Source: Xenorhabdus yunnanensis | GTDB lineage: Bacteria > Pseudomonadota > Gammaproteobacteria > Enterobacterales > Enterobacteriaceae | Direction of reading: 5' to 3' | Length of the DNA stretch: 52,988 bases | NCBI RefSeq assembly: GCF_028598805.1 | Contig: NZ_JAQRFI010000033.1 | Span: 1-52,988 of the forward strand | Part shown: in pieces, positions 18,180-28,224 of the stretch | Layout: each line of letters begins with the position of its first letter | Position numbering within the stretch: position 1 is the stretch's first letter | The notes under the pieces: model-generated | Seen by the model: the letters and a program-made list of their open reading frames with translations, nothing else | Databases searched by the model: none | What the model was told of the DNA's origin: nothing | Program-made: the position numbers and the translations under genes

Positions 18180-19583
18180 TCAATCATCATTAGTAGATAA
18201 ACAATAGGAATCAGATATAGGTAAATTCGGATTCAGTATGAATTTTACAACTTTTTTATCTACACAATCGTCAACACCATCCAGGACAAATGTATGACTA
18301 TTACCAATTTTAGTTATCAATGGGCTTTTGAAAATAGCAGACATTCTTGTTGCATTACTATAGGGTGTTGTTGGATCGCCCGTTTGAGCTACAAAAAGTA
18401 ATTTTGGCATGTTTTTATGGTCGGGGATTAATGCTGGCATAAGCGGTTTTTTGATAGGAAAGGAACTACACTTCTCTTTTTTCTCTTTAAAAAAGTCGGC
18501 AGATGAGGCGAAAGTATCTTCCAAGAGTAACTCTATCTTGGATGGATCTAATTTTCCATAATCAGAACAATCTATAATATTAAGTTCATCATTACTTGAA
18601 CCACCAAAAATCGATAATAATCCCTTGTCTATCTGATTTGTTTTTCCATTGTAAGCTTTATCTAAAAAAGATATCAGATTATCCCAATATGATTCCCAAA
18701 GCGGACTATCGATAGTAAATTCATTTATATTGTCATTGGTAATGACTTTTCCTTTCTTATCTTTTATTTTATTTTTCTTTGATTTCTCTAAAATTTCTTT
18801 ATATATGTCGAGGGATTTTTCTGGTGAATGATAGAATGGGCATAATTTTCTCTTTGCACAGTAAACAGAAAATTTTTCAAAGGCTAAATTAAATCCTCTA
18901 CTTTGATTTAATAGCATAGCTTCATGATCTTCTGTTAAGTCAACAATACCATCATTAACAATGCTACTGATGTGTTTCGGGTATCTTAACGCATAAAGTT
19001 GAGCAACAGCTGTTCCATAGGAATATGCAACTATTGTTATTCTCTCTTCATTCAGGGCTTTCCTTATTTTTTCCAGATCATCTACAGCATTATGTGTGGA
19101 CATATTTTCTATTAATTCCGCTCCGCTATTTCTGATACAGGAAGACAGCCATTTTTTTGAAGTAATTTCTTCATTTTTATCTGTGGATTTTTGAGTGCTG
19201 CATTTTATTTTGGGTATAGATTCTCCGATCCCTCTGGGGTCATAAGTAATAATATCAAAATATTTTCTCAGGTCTTTCGTTATAGGGGATTCATCAATAG
19301 ACAGAGGTAAACCCACCTGACCGGGGCCACCAGATATCAAGATAATAGCTCCTTTTTTACTTGAAATTGCCGGGAGTTTTGCTACTGCTAATTTTACAAA
19401 ATGATTTTCTTTTTTATTATTATGGTCTATCGGGGATTTTACATATGTACATTGCATATTCTTCCTATGCTCAGGATCTAGCCCCCAAGTTGAAGGGCAT
19501 TTTTTCCAAGATGTAGTATCCGCCTTGGTTATAAAAGATATACTTGTTAATAAGATAAAAATAATTGCTGTTATGTATCTCAT
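18180..19583 (-). CDS. Secreted alpha/beta hydrolase, S33 peptidase-like (TAP/proline iminopeptidase type)
   Basis: The 467-residue protein has a signal peptide (MRYITAIIFILLTSISF..., cut near KAD). The fold is an alpha/beta hydrolase: oxyanion motif GGPGQVG at 85-91, YDPRGIGES near 114-122, and the nucleophile elbow AYSYG with Ser188. GDPTTPY (Asp403) and SHTFV (His430) complete a likely triad. The C-terminal layout, with cysteines around the histidine, resembles bacterial tripeptidyl aminopeptidases and prolyl aminopeptidases that clip short peptides outside the cytoplasm. The gene is much more AT-rich and lysine-rich than the lsr genes beside it, which suggests acquisition. The substrate is unknown; a role in degrading host peptides is a guess. 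Confidence 0.78.
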   Translation of the reverse strand: MRYITAIIFILLTSISFITKADTTSWKKCPSTWGLDPEHRKNMQCTYVKSPIDHNNKKENHFVKLAVAKLPAISSKKGAIILISGGPGQVGLPLSIDESPITKDLRKYFDIITYDPRGIGESIPKIKCSTQKSTDKNEEITSKKWLSSCIRNSGAELIENMSTHNAVDDLEKIRKALNEERITIVAYSYGTAVAQLYALRYPKHISSIVNDGIVDLTEDHEAMLLNQSRGFNLAFEKFSVYCAKRKLCPFYHSPEKSLDIYKEILEKSKKNKIKDKKGKVITNDNINEFTIDSPLWESYWDNLISFLDKAYNGKTNQIDKGLLSIFGGSSNDELNIIDCSDYGKLDPSKIELLLEDTFASSADFFKEKKEKCSSFPIKKPLMPALIPDHKNMPKLLFVAQTGDPTTPYSNATRMSAIFKSPLITKIGNSHTFVLDGVDDCVDKKVVKFILNPNLPISDSYCLSTNDD

Positions 19584-19942
19584 TCTCTAATTCCTATTAG
19601 ATAAAAAATTAAAGTGGTTTTAAAATTCATTAATATTTTATTTGGTCTTTCTTAAATTAACCAAAATAAAGAATGTAGCTAACTTAAGTAATTTTTACTC
19701 GAGTTGCAATGACAATTAGTGATTTTTGGTTTCACTTGCTATATTGGAAAGTAAATGTATTTGATGATTTTTTTGTTTTTTATTTTATTTTATTTTTAAT
19801 TTTATATGGTTACATATTATATGGGTATTTGTTTATATATATATGATTTGCGCCCTTGATACTATTATCAGGGCGTTTGGATTTTTAACCGAATCCTTTC
19901 CAATAATTATTGCTTCAATGTATGAGATAGAAAAAGCAAGTT
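19584..19942. other. AT-rich gap with a hairpin near 19851
   Basis: No gene is visible. CGCCC (19851-19855) and GGGCG (19871-19875) close a hairpin whose arms continue with TGATA and TATCA, followed by TTTGGATTTTT. It resembles a plus-strand terminator with no gene left in front of it. Confidence 0.5.
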
Positions 19943-20435
19943 TTAAATAACCTGCTGTTTAATCTCGTCAATAGCAGCAGAGATTGCTTTCAAGCTACGC
20001 TGAATATCGTCTTCTGTAGTCGCTGCTTGTTACGTACGATACACATGCCACAATCGTATGGGGTATTAAGCCATTTATGAGCATCCACAGCCCAAGAGTC
20101 TGCAGCTTCAACGCCTTCTACTAAAGTGGATTTTTCCTTTGGGTTATGATGTTTGCCCCCAGAGCAGCAGGGGTTGAGCCACCGACAACCAAGCCGAAAT
20201 ATAGGTCACCGATTGTTGCTACAGTAGCTGGTGAACCGTATGCATGGAGTTGTTCGAGCACTTGTTGGCTGTCAGTTCCTGTTGTTGGTAATGGCTTATC
20301 GAAATGTTGCAGGCCTGATAACGCATCAGCATCGGGAAATACCCGTTGGCTTCGGACTTCACTGACATAGCTGTATGCGATTTCGTTGGCGATTTTAACC
20401 GCAGACAGCGAAGCATCGCGAATCGTATCTTTCAT
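19943..20435 (-). pseudogene. Relic of a group II PLP-dependent decarboxylase with internal deletions
   Basis: Three separated parts of one family lie in order on the minus strand. From ATG 20435 the N-terminal part reads KIANEIAYSYVSEV, then GDLYFGLVVGGSTPAALGAN, the start of aromatic-amino-acid/glutamate-type decarboxylases. It runs out after about 100 residues. In another frame (about 20120 to 20030) comes EAADSWAVDAHKWLNTPYDC, the segment with the PLP-binding lysine. Directly after it, again shifted, comes ATTEDDIQRSLKAISAAIDE and the natural C-terminus, ending at TAA 19943-19945. Most of the roughly 450-residue enzyme is missing, in at least two deletions. The original substrate cannot be told. 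Confidence 0.8.
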
Positions 20436-20554
20436 GACGTTGTTTTCCCGTTATCGTTGTTTTATTTTTCATACTATCCATAGGTGATTGTTTCTGTTTC
20501 TTTACTATGGATCGGGTAAGCATGGTTTTTATCATTAGAGCCTGTATATGATCA

Positions 20555-21133
20555 TCAATATCTTATGGTTTTTTGTGAATACAACCATTCAGCAATAAAG
20601 GCTGCAATCTGTTCTGGTTGATTGATATCGAGCTGTGGAAGTGGTGTTGCCAGTGGGATGTCACTGGCAATGGCGAGTACATAAGGATCTAGGATTTCAT
20701 CAAAACCAAGGTTTATGTTATTTCGGAATATGCTATTTCGGTTTAGGCCATCTCGATACAACGCGATTTTTGGGATCGGTTCTTGTTTGAACCCTTCCAC
20801 CAGAATCAGATCCAGTGAATTTGCATCAAATTGACCGGCGAGGTAGTAAAGATTTAGCTCCGGCAAATCTGGAGTCTCAGTCATCAATGCCCAATGTTGC
20901 TGGCTGGCGACCAACGTCTGAGTCGCACCCGCTTTACGCAGTTCATAGCTATCTTTGCCCGGTTTATCGACATCCATATTATGGTGAGTATGCTTAATTA
21001 ACCCAATTCGGATGTGCTGTTGGCGCAATAATGGAATGACCTGCTTTAATAGCGTCGTTTTTCCGGTTCCACTATAAGCAGTAATACCCAGAATGGGCAG
21101 TGTAGTGTCACTGGTATTGATATTGCGATTCAT
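20555..21133 (-). CDS. mobB: Molybdopterin-guanine dinucleotide biosynthesis adapter MobB
   Basis: MobB is a GTP-binding helper for assembly of the bis-MGD molybdenum cofactor. The Walker A motif AYSGTGKTTLL sits near the N-terminus, followed by IGLIKHTHHNMDVDKPGKDS and LILVEGFKQEPIPKI, all typical of the family. I start at ATG 21133, whose ATGA overlaps the TGA of mobA with AGGAG upstream, giving 192 residues. The frame is open to 21166. The same mobA-mobB order is found in E. coli. Confidence 0.93.
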   Translation of the reverse strand: MNRNINTSDTTLPILGITAYSGTGKTTLLKQVIPLLRQQHIRIGLIKHTHHNMDVDKPGKDSYELRKAGATQTLVASQQHWALMTETPDLPELNLYYLAGQFDANSLDLILVEGFKQEPIPKIALYRDGLNRNSIFRNNINLGFDEILDPYVLAIASDIPLATPLPQLDINQPEQIAAFIAEWLYSQKTIRY

Positions 21134-21732
21134 GCTGACTCCTGAAGGAGTTCCCAATGTTGGCATTCCCAGTTACGGTGCTCTTCTGGTGTATTTAAGT
21201 TGGTGAAGGAGTTAGGGGTGGGGAAATAGACCGCTTTTGCCTTAATCATCTGCATAAAGAACATCAGCTTCCGATCCCCCAATGCGAGGTAGCTTTCCAG
21301 ACGCGGTATCAGGCTGCGGTGCATTAATGCCAAGGTAGGATGTGCGCGCTCGCAGTCATGTGCATAAGCGGCCCAAGCGTTTTGTTTGTAGTGCCACAGT
21401 TTTGCTACGAGGTCTTCAGGGAAGTCGGGGGCATCGCATGGAACAAATACCACCCACTCATTAAGGGCTTTCTTTAAAACTGCCAGCATACCAGCCAATG
21501 GCCCAGAAAAATCGGTAATAATATCCGGTATGATTGGATAGCCACTCTGCTGATAAATTCCCAGGTTGCGATTGGCGTTAATCAACAACTCATGAACCTG
21601 TGGCTGCAACTTTGTGGCGATGTGTTGGTATAGTGGTAAGCCATCGAACTGCAACAACCCTTTGTCATTGCCGCCCATACGGGTGGATAGCCCTCCAGCC
21701 AGAATTGCGCCACTGATTTTTGGATGCGTCAT
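21130..21732 (-). CDS. mobA: Molybdenum cofactor guanylyltransferase MobA
   Basis: MobA joins GMP to molybdopterin to form MGD in the cytoplasm. The 200-residue protein opens with ISGAILAGGLSTRMGGNDKG, the nucleotidyltransferase signature with the GG-x-S-x-R-M-G and D-K residues. VFVPCDAPDFP carries the metal-binding aspartate region. Its stop overlaps the mobB start, so the two are translationally coupled. It diverges from yihD as in E. coli. Confidence 0.95.
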   Translation of the reverse strand: MTHPKISGAILAGGLSTRMGGNDKGLLQFDGLPLYQHIATKLQPQVHELLINANRNLGIYQQSGYPIIPDIITDFSGPLAGMLAVLKKALNEWVVFVPCDAPDFPEDLVAKLWHYKQNAWAAYAHDCERAHPTLALMHRSLIPRLESYLALGDRKLMFFMQMIKAKAVYFPTPNSFTNLNTPEEHRNWECQHWELLQESA

Positions 21733-21912
21733 GTTAAATCACCTGATATTGGGCAATGAAATATTTAATGTTTGGGTATATAACCATTGTAAATCAATAT
21801 CTAACCATGCTGCTTTGAAGTGGCAGTATAACTTTACACTGCTTGACAGACCAATGCTTTCTCAGAACCATTAACCTTGCTAATTTGTATAGCCATTTAT
21901 AAGGAACTAAAA

Positions 21913-22182
21913 ATGAAGTATCACCGCCTCAATGAAGTTATCGAACTTTTACATCCAGTATGGAAGAATGAGTCGGATCTAAATTTGGTGGAGCTTTTGC
22001 AAAAACTGGCTGATGAAGCGGGATTCAAAGGGCAGCTGTCTGAATTAACGGATGATATTCTTATTTATCATCTGAAAATGCGTGGTACGGATAGCCATGC
22101 AGAAATCCCCGGATTGAAAAAAGATTATGAAGAAGATTTTAAGACCGCGTTACTGCGTGCCCGGGGCATTATTAAAGATTGA
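21913..22182 (+). CDS. yihD: YihD family protein (DUF1040)
   Basis: This is a small conserved enterobacterial protein of unknown function, 89 residues from ATG 21913, the same length as in E. coli. [13 protein letters not shown] and [14 protein letters not shown], and the ending [19 protein letters not shown], match the family. AAGGAAC lies just upstream of the start. It sits directly before srkA, the conserved order. Confidence 0.92.
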   Translation: MKYHRLNEVIELLHPVWKNESDLNLVELLQKLADEAGFKGQLSELTDDILIYHLKMRGTDSHAEIPGLKKDYEEDFKTALLRARGIIKD

Positions 22183-22200
22183 TAAAGAGAGAACTGTGTT

Positions 22201-23190
22201 GTGACGGAACCGAAGGCTTTTAATTTTCAGAATATTACCCCAGATTTAATTATGGATGCGTTGGTGCAGTCTGGCTTGTATCTTGATTCTGGTTTGACCG
22301 AACTGAATAGCTATGAGAATCGTGTATATCAGTTCATGGATGAGAACCGCAAACGCTATGTTGTGAAGTTTTATCGTCCCTTGCGTTGGAGCCAACAGCA
22401 AATTCAAGAGGAACATGATCTTGCGCATGAATTGCAGCAAGCCGATTTGCCAATAGCGGCTCCGTTGGAGTTTGACGGACAGACCGTACTGAATCACGGT
22501 GGTTTCTTTTTTGCTATTTTCCCCAGCGTGGGAGGTCGCCAGTACGAATTAGACAATTTTGACCAATTGGAGGATGTTGGTCGATTATTGGGAAGAATGC
22601 ATCAAATTGGAGTAAAAAAAATATTTTCTGCGCGCCCCACGCTTAATTTGAATGAATATTTATATCAGCCGTATCAATACTTGGCTGAATGTGGGCTAAT
22701 CCCCGCTAAGCATAAACAGGGATTTTTGGCTGCGCTGAATGAATTAAATCAGGCAGTAGCAAGCCAATGGCACGATAACTGGCAAGTATTGCGGCTGCAT
22801 GGGGATTGTCATGCTGGCAATATCTTGTGGCGCGATGAAGCATGGTTTGTAGATCTTGATGATGCCCGTAATGGCCCTGCTGTTCAGGATTTGTGGATGT
22901 TGCTCAATGGCTCACAGCAAGAGCGACTGATTCAGTTGGATATTTTACTGGAGTCATATGGTCAGTTTATGGAATTTGATCCCAAGACATTGGCATTAAT
23001 AGAACCTCTGCGTGCTATGCGAATGATCTATTATTTAGCTTGGGTTGCTCGTCGCTGGCAAGATCCCGCTTTTCCAAAAGCGTTTCCGTGGATGGCTGAT
23101 AGTGATTTTTGGCATAAGCAAGTGGGTCTTTTTTCTGAACAAGTCCGGTTATTGCAGGAACCACCTTTACAACTCAATCCGATGTATTAA
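22201..23190 (+). CDS. srkA: Stress response kinase A (YihE/RdoA)
   Basis: SrkA is a protein kinase of the APH/choline-kinase fold that protects cells from stress-induced death and lies next to dsbA in the Cpx-controlled srkA-dsbA unit of E. coli. The 329 residues match the usual length. The catalytic loop LHGDCHAGNILW lies at about 199-210 (Asp202, Asn207) and the metal-binding VDLDDARNGP near 217-226. The N-terminal SYENRVYQF and KFYRP with its lysine form the ATP site. It starts with GTG 22201, 18 bases after yihD. dsbA begins 17 bases downstream. Confidence 0.95.
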   Translation: MTEPKAFNFQNITPDLIMDALVQSGLYLDSGLTELNSYENRVYQFMDENRKRYVVKFYRPLRWSQQQIQEEHDLAHELQQADLPIAAPLEFDGQTVLNHGGFFFAIFPSVGGRQYELDNFDQLEDVGRLLGRMHQIGVKKIFSARPTLNLNEYLYQPYQYLAECGLIPAKHKQGFLAALNELNQAVASQWHDNWQVLRLHGDCHAGNILWRDEAWFVDLDDARNGPAVQDLWMLLNGSQQERLIQLDILLESYGQFMEFDPKTLALIEPLRAMRMIYYLAWVARRWQDPAFPKAFPWMADSDFWHKQVGLFSEQVRLLQEPPLQLNPMY

Positions 23191-23207
23191 TTTTTTTGGA
23201 GACCATA

Positions 23208-23831
23208 ATGAAAAAATTTTGGCTAGTTCTGGTAGGAGCGTTCATGGTATTTAATGCATCCGCTTCCGGTTTTTCTGAAGGCAAGCAGTATACTGAGTTA
23301 AAAAATCCGGTTGCGAATCAGCCTCAGGTGTTAGAGTTTTTCTCTTTTTATTGCCCTCATTGCTATCAGTTTGAAAGCATTTACCATGTTCGTGCAACTA
23401 TCAAGAAAAACTTGCCAGCAGGTGTGACGAATGAACGTTATCACGTTGATTTTCTGGGGCCTTTGGGTAAGGAATTGACTGATGCTTGGGCCGTCGCTAT
23501 TGTCATGAAGGTTGAGGATAAGGTCACACCAATTTTGTTTGAGGGTATTCAAAAAAATCAAACTATCAAGAGTAAGGAAGACATCCGTAATGCTTTCATC
23601 AAAGCTGGTGTATCGGGTGAAGAGTATGATGCAGCATTGAACAGCTTTATTGTGAAATCTGTGGCAAACAAAGAGCGTCAGGCGGCTAAAGAGCTTAGTT
23701 TGAGAGGTGTTCCGGCTGTCTTTGTTAAAGGCAAGTATTTGATTAACAACAACGGTATCGAACCCCGTTCAACTCAGGATTATGCTCAGGAATTCTCTGA
23801 AGTAGTGAACTATCTGGTAAACAAAAAATAA
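23208..23831 (+). CDS. dsbA: Periplasmic thiol:disulfide oxidoreductase DsbA
   Basis: DsbA introduces disulfide bonds into exported proteins. The 207-residue protein has a signal peptide (MKKFWLVLVGAFMVFNASA). The active site FYCPHC (Cys49 and Cys52) lies in a thioredoxin fold. LRGVPAVFVKGKY near the C-terminus carries the cis-proline. TGGAG precedes ATG 23208. Clients in this window probably include the large autotransporter, which ends with a cysteine pair. Transcription is probably shared with srkA. Confidence 0.96.
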   Translation: MKKFWLVLVGAFMVFNASASGFSEGKQYTELKNPVANQPQVLEFFSFYCPHCYQFESIYHVRATIKKNLPAGVTNERYHVDFLGPLGKELTDAWAVAIVMKVEDKVTPILFEGIQKNQTIKSKEDIRNAFIKAGVSGEEYDAALNSFIVKSVANKERQAAKELSLRGVPAVFVKGKYLINNNGIEPRSTQDYAQEFSEVVNYLVNKK

Positions 23832-24240
23832 GTCACAAGATGGTGGCGTAAGAAAACAAAACGCGAGTATTAATATAAAATAACATAGGTATTGTGTCAG
23901 CCATGATAAGGTTGGCACAATACTTGCCAAAAAACACCTTTCATAACATAAACTCCGGTAATATCCACAAGTCAGTGATTTTAAAGCGGTTGTAATATTT
24001 ATTTAATATTCCGCGTAATTTATTGATTTTTTGTCTCCTGTTATCCACTCTTTGTGGGAATAAACATAAATCTGTTTTATATGCCATTTTTTTGTGCACA
24101 AAGTTATCCACAGCGCATTCATCAAAATATTTGTCATAACATGCAAGTCAGTACGAGAAAATTACCGCAAAATTCGTTTATAGCGACGCAGTATGGCATT
24201 CTATTCTTTATTCATCCCACAGAACGACGAAGAAAATTTT
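23832..24240. other. dsbA-polA gap with hairpin and DnaA-box-like sites
   Basis: An inverted repeat, GTATTGTGTCAGCC and GGTTGGCACAATAC (about 23890-23923), may be the dsbA terminator, though no T-run follows. TTATCCAC at 24041-24048 and a perfect DnaA box TTATCCACA at 24104-24112 lie 63 bases apart upstream of polA. Nothing else is recognisable. Confidence 0.5.
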
Positions 24241-27093
24241 ATGGCACAGATAGCAGACAATCCCCTGATTTTGGTTGATGGTTCTTCATACCTTTATCGT
24301 GCATACCATGCGTTTCCTCCACTGACAAACAGTTCAGGAGAACCGACGGGCGCCATGTATGGCGTGCTGAACATGCTGCGAAGTTTAATCATGCAGTACA
24401 AACCTAGTCATGTGGCGGTCGTGTTTGATGCCAAGGGCAAAACGTTCCGTGATGAACTATTTGCTGAATATAAATCCCATCGACCACCAATGCCGGATGA
24501 TTTGCGTTCGCAGATTGAGCCGTTGCACAAGATGGTCAAAGCAATGGGGCTGCCAATTCTGGTCGTTCCGGGCGTTGAGGCTGACGATGTTATTGGTACA
24601 TTGGCCTTGCAGGCTGAAAAAGAAGGCCGTTCGGTTCTGATCAGCACAGGTGATAAAGATATGGCGCAATTGGTGACGCCAAATATCACATTGATTAACA
24701 CTATGACCAACACCATTTTGGGGCCAGAAGAGGTTACGGAAAAATATGGTATTCCTCCTGAACTGATTATCGATTTTCTCGCCTTAATGGGGGATTCTTC
24801 CGATAATATTCCGGGTGTGCCGGGAGTGGGTGCAAAAACAGCTCAGGGGCTATTGCAGGGTATCGGTGGATTGAATGAGATCTATACCCGACTTGATGAA
24901 ATTGCCACACTCGGTTTCCGTGGAGCCAAAACATTGGGCGGTAAAATGGAGCAGCATAAAGAGGTGGCTTATCTTTCCTACCAATTGGCAACCATCAAAA
25001 CTGATGTTGAGCTGGATAAGGCCTGTTTGGCGCTTTCCGTTATGCCACCTGATGCGGATGAATTGTTGTCACTATTCAGTCATTATGAGTTCAAACGTTG
25101 GATCAGTGATGTACAGAATGGCAGTTGGCTGGAAAAGAACGGACAGAAACCTGCCGCAGCCACTATTACGTCAGCCACTATTACGTCAGAATCAGGTAAT
25201 CCAGAATCGATGGCAGTATCACCAATTGCTGTCAAAATATCGCCGGAAAGTTATCAAACCATCCTTGAACGTCAATCCCTTGATGAGTGGATTGAAAAGC
25301 TGAAACAGGCTCCGGCATTCTCTTTTGATACTGAAACCGACGGTCTGGATACCCTAACAGCCAATCTGGTGGGGATGTCCTTTGCCATTGCGGTGGGGGA
25401 ATCAGAAGCGGGAGAACCGGAAACGGGAAAATCAGAAGTTGAAGCCGCTTATCTGCCATTGGGACACGATTATCTGGATGCGCCACAGCAATTGGATCTA
25501 CATGAAGTTCTCGCCGCATTAAAGCCGTTGCTGGAAGATGCTAACTTGCCCAAGATTGGTCAAAACCTGAAGTTTGATCGCGGTGTTCTGGCGCGTTATG
25601 ACATTGCGTTGCATGGCATTGTTTTTGATACCATGCTGGAATCGTATGTTTTGAACAGTGTCGGAGGGCGGCATGACATGGATAGCCTTGCTGATCGTCA
25701 CTTAGGCTATAAAACTACTACATTTGAAGACATTGCGGGCAAGGGCAAAAAACAACTTACCTTCAATCAAATCGCATTAGAGGAAGCCTCAAAATATGCA
25801 GCAGAAGATGCGGATGTGACTCTGAGACTGCATCAGGCTATGTATCCTCAGTTAGAAAGCGTCCCAACCCTGAAAAAAGTTTTCCAGAAGATCGAAATGC
25901 CGTTGGTGCCGGTGCTGTCCCGCATGGAAAGAACAGGAGTATTGATCAACGCTAAAACGCTGGCAGAACATTCAAGGGAAATCACTGCCCGTTTGGATGA
26001 GCTGGAAAAAGCTGCTTATGAGCTGGCGGGGGAAGAATTCAATCTGGCTTCACCAAAACAGCTGCAAGTCATTCTATTTGAAAAAATGAACTTGCCTGTA
26101 CTGAAAAAGACGCCGAATGGCGCACCATCAACGAATGAAGAAGTGTTGGAAGAATTGGCGGAGAACCATGAATTGCCAAGAGTGATTTTGGAGCATCGTG
26201 GCCTGGCAAAACTGAAATCCACCTATACTGATAAATTGCCTCAGATGGTGAATCCACTGACAAATCGCGTTCATACTTCTTATCATCAGGCGGTAACTGC
26301 GACGGGGCGCCTTTCTTCCCGCGATCCGAATTTGCAAAACATTCCTGTTCGTAATGAGGAAGGACGACGTATTCGTCAGGCATTTATTGCGCCGGAAGGC
26401 TACCGAATTATGGCGGCGGACTATTCACAGATTGAATTGCGCATTATGGCTCATTTATCACAAGACAAAGGGCTGCTGAAGGCATTTGCACAAGGCAAAG
26501 ATATCCACCGTGCGACGGCTGCGGAAGTATTTGATTTACCATTGGAACAAGTAACCAGCGAGCAGCGCCGCAGTGCTAAGGCAATTAACTTTGGTTTGAT
26601 TTATGGCATGAGTGCGTTTGGATTATCCCGTCAGTTAGGCATTCCGCGCGGCGAAGCACAACGCTATATGGATCTCTATTTTGAGCGTTATCCGGGCGTA
26701 TTGGCTTATATGGAACGCACACGCCAGCAAGCGGCTGAGCATGGATTTGTAGAAACACTGGAAGGTCGTCGGTTGTATCTGCCGGATATCAAATCGCGTA
26801 ATGCCATGCGTCGCAAGGCATCAGAACGTGAAGCTATCAACGCACCGATGCAAGGTACGGCAGCGGATATCATCAAATTGGCGATGATTGCGGTAGATGA
26901 CTGGATTGTCAGTGAACAGCCAAATGTACGCATGATCATGCAGGTTCACGATGAACTGGTATTTGAAGTACATGAATCAGAGTTGGAGACAGCAGAGCAG
27001 AAAGTCCGAGAGTTGATGGAACAAAGCATGCTGCTTGACGTGCCGTTAAAAGTGGATGTTGGGATTGGTGATGACTGGGATCAGGCACATTGA
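24241..27093 (+). CDS. polA: DNA polymerase I
   Basis: PolA fills gaps and removes RNA primers. The E. coli-like start [20 protein letters not shown] is at ATG 24241, giving 950 residues against 928 in E. coli. Order: 5' nuclease domain (1 to about 295, with [15 protein letters not shown] and [18 protein letters not shown]), a linker, the 3'-5' exonuclease domain from about 345 (FDTETDG near 362, so proofreading residues are present), and the polymerase domain with motif A ([15 protein letters not shown] near 725) and motif C ([10 protein letters not shown] near 901). The extra length comes from the linker, which holds a perfect 15-bp tandem duplication (25159-25188), and from an acidic insert of about 12-15 residues in the exonuclease domain (near residues 386-402). 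Confidence 0.97.
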   Translation: MAQIADNPLILVDGSSYLYRAYHAFPPLTNSSGEPTGAMYGVLNMLRSLIMQYKPSHVAVVFDAKGKTFRDELFAEYKSHRPPMPDDLRSQIEPLHKMVKAMGLPILVVPGVEADDVIGTLALQAEKEGRSVLISTGDKDMAQLVTPNITLINTMTNTILGPEEVTEKYGIPPELIIDFLALMGDSSDNIPGVPGVGAKTAQGLLQGIGGLNEIYTRLDEIATLGFRGAKTLGGKMEQHKEVAYLSYQLATIKTDVELDKACLALSVMPPDADELLSLFSHYEFKRWISDVQNGSWLEKNGQKPAAATITSATITSESGNPESMAVSPIAVKISPESYQTILERQSLDEWIEKLKQAPAFSFDTETDGLDTLTANLVGMSFAIAVGESEAGEPETGKSEVEAAYLPLGHDYLDAPQQLDLHEVLAALKPLLEDANLPKIGQNLKFDRGVLARYDIALHGIVFDTMLESYVLNSVGGRHDMDSLADRHLGYKTTTFEDIAGKGKKQLTFNQIALEEASKYAAEDADVTLRLHQAMYPQLESVPTLKKVFQKIEMPLVPVLSRMERTGVLINAKTLAEHSREITARLDELEKAAYELAGEEFNLASPKQLQVILFEKMNLPVLKKTPNGAPSTNEEVLEELAENHELPRVILEHRGLAKLKSTYTDKLPQMVNPLTNRVHTSYHQAVTATGRLSSRDPNLQNIPVRNEEGRRIRQAFIAPEGYRIMAADYSQIELRIMAHLSQDKGLLKAFAQGKDIHRATAAEVFDLPLEQVTSEQRRSAKAINFGLIYGMSAFGLSRQLGIPRGEAQRYMDLYFERYPGVLAYMERTRQQAAEHGFVETLEGRRLYLPDIKSRNAMRRKASEREAINAPMQGTAADIIKLAMIAVDDWIVSEQPNVRMIMQVHDELVFEVHESELETAEQKVRELMEQSMLLDVPLKVDVGIGDDWDQAH

Positions 27094-27129
27094 TAAGCCT
27101 TTTATCTTAGAACCTTCATCTTAGAAGCT

Positions 27130-27162
27130 AAAAAAGAGCTGCAGAAATGCGGTTCTTTTTTT
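27130..27162 (+). terminator. Terminator after polA
   Basis: AAAAAAGAGCTGCA pairs with TGCGGTTCTTTTTT around GAAA, with a T-run at 27156-27162. It lies 37 bases after the polA stop. Confidence 0.8.
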
Positions 27163-27449
27163 ATTACTGTGTTTTTGTGGTAGTGGTTTTTTATTGAATG
27201 ATTTTTATGAAAGCACGGTTTGTTTAATGAACTGAAATAAGCTCAATCACACCGAGAAGAGGCTTGTGACAAGAATTTAGGTTAGGTTTTATATTAGATC
27301 TAGATCTCATAAATATGTAATTAAACTACATAAATGATGCCGGAATAACCTATTTTGCTTAAATATTAGCGGCTTAATCGCGGTATTTTATGAAAATTAA
27401 TTACAAAAAAGTCTTTTTTTGATGAAAGGAATAGGTTAAAGTTATCGGC

Positions 27450-27559
27450 GTAGGGTACAGAGGTAAGATGTTCTATCTTTCAGACCTTTTACTTCACGTA
27501 ATCGGATTTAGCTGAATATTAGCTGCCCCAGTCATCTTTTTTGACTGGGGCGTTTTTTT
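27450..27559 (+). ncRNA. spf: Spot 42 small RNA
   Basis: The 110-base stretch is nearly identical to E. coli Spot 42, beginning GTAGGGTACAGAGGTAAGAT and including TTCACGTAATCGGATTT. It ends in the terminator GCCCCAGTCA...TGACTGGGGCG with a T-run. The location between polA and engB is also conserved. Spot 42 is an Hfq-dependent sRNA that represses secondary carbon-use genes and is itself repressed by cAMP-CRP in E. coli; crp lies about 4 kb further on. The terminator loop is slightly longer and T-rich compared with E. coli. Confidence 0.95.
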
Positions 27560-27600
27560 ATGTCCGGTTTATAGGAGCGCGGTAAGATCAGGCGCAGATG

Positions 27601-28224
27601 TTACTCCGTTTCAATGGCAGGTTGATTGAACCAAAGATCAAGTTTTTGCTCTAGTTTATCGATGCCGATTTTTTTCAGAGTGGAGAAATACTCGATCTGA
27701 ACATCACCATCCAGAGAGGCCAATTCCTGACGAACTTTCGCCAATTGACTTTTACGAGCACCGGATGCCAGTTTATCGGCTTTAGTCAGCAATACCATGA
27801 CCGGCACTTGCATCACGACAGCCCATTCGATCATTTGCATATCCAGATCTTTCAGTGGATGGCGGATATCCATCAAAACCACCAACCCTAACAGGCATTC
27901 GCGTTTCTGGAGATACTCCCCCAAGGCTTTCTGCCATTTGCGCTTCATCTCTTCTGGTACTTCAGCGTAACCATAACCCGGCAAGTCGACCAGGCGAACC
28001 CCTTCTTCGACTTCGAACAGGTTAATCAACTGTGTACGGCCAGGGGTTTTACTGGTACGCGCAAGGCCCTTTTGGTGGGTCAGTGCATTCAGTGCGCTGG
28101 ATTTACCCGCATTTGACCGACCGGCAAACGCGACCTCAATGCCCACATCTTGAGGCAGGTGGCGAATATCAGGTGCACTCGTGATAAAGTGAGTCATATG
28201 ATAGTTGTAGTTCTTGATGGTCAA
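27601..28224 (-). CDS. engB: Ribosome biogenesis GTPase EngB (YihA/YsxC)
   Basis: EngB is an essential GTPase for 50S subunit assembly. G1 is GRSNAGKS (about 35-42), G3 DLPGYG (80-85) and G4 LTKAD (about 146-150). The family-specific [12 protein letters not shown] follows G3. I propose a TTG start at 28224, with GGGAG nine bases upstream. The product then begins [13 protein letters not shown], parallel to E. coli MTNLNYQQTHF, and has 207 residues. A later ATG (28197) and an earlier one (28251) are alternatives. It faces Spot 42, as in E. coli. Confidence 0.95.
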   Translation of the reverse strand: MTIKNYNYHMTHFITSAPDIRHLPQDVGIEVAFAGRSNAGKSSALNALTHQKGLARTSKTPGRTQLINLFEVEEGVRLVDLPGYGYAEVPEEMKRKWQKALGEYLQKRECLLGLVVLMDIRHPLKDLDMQMIEWAVVMQVPVMVLLTKADKLASGARKSQLAKVRQELASLDGDVQIEYFSTLKKIGIDKLEQKLDLWFNQPAIETE

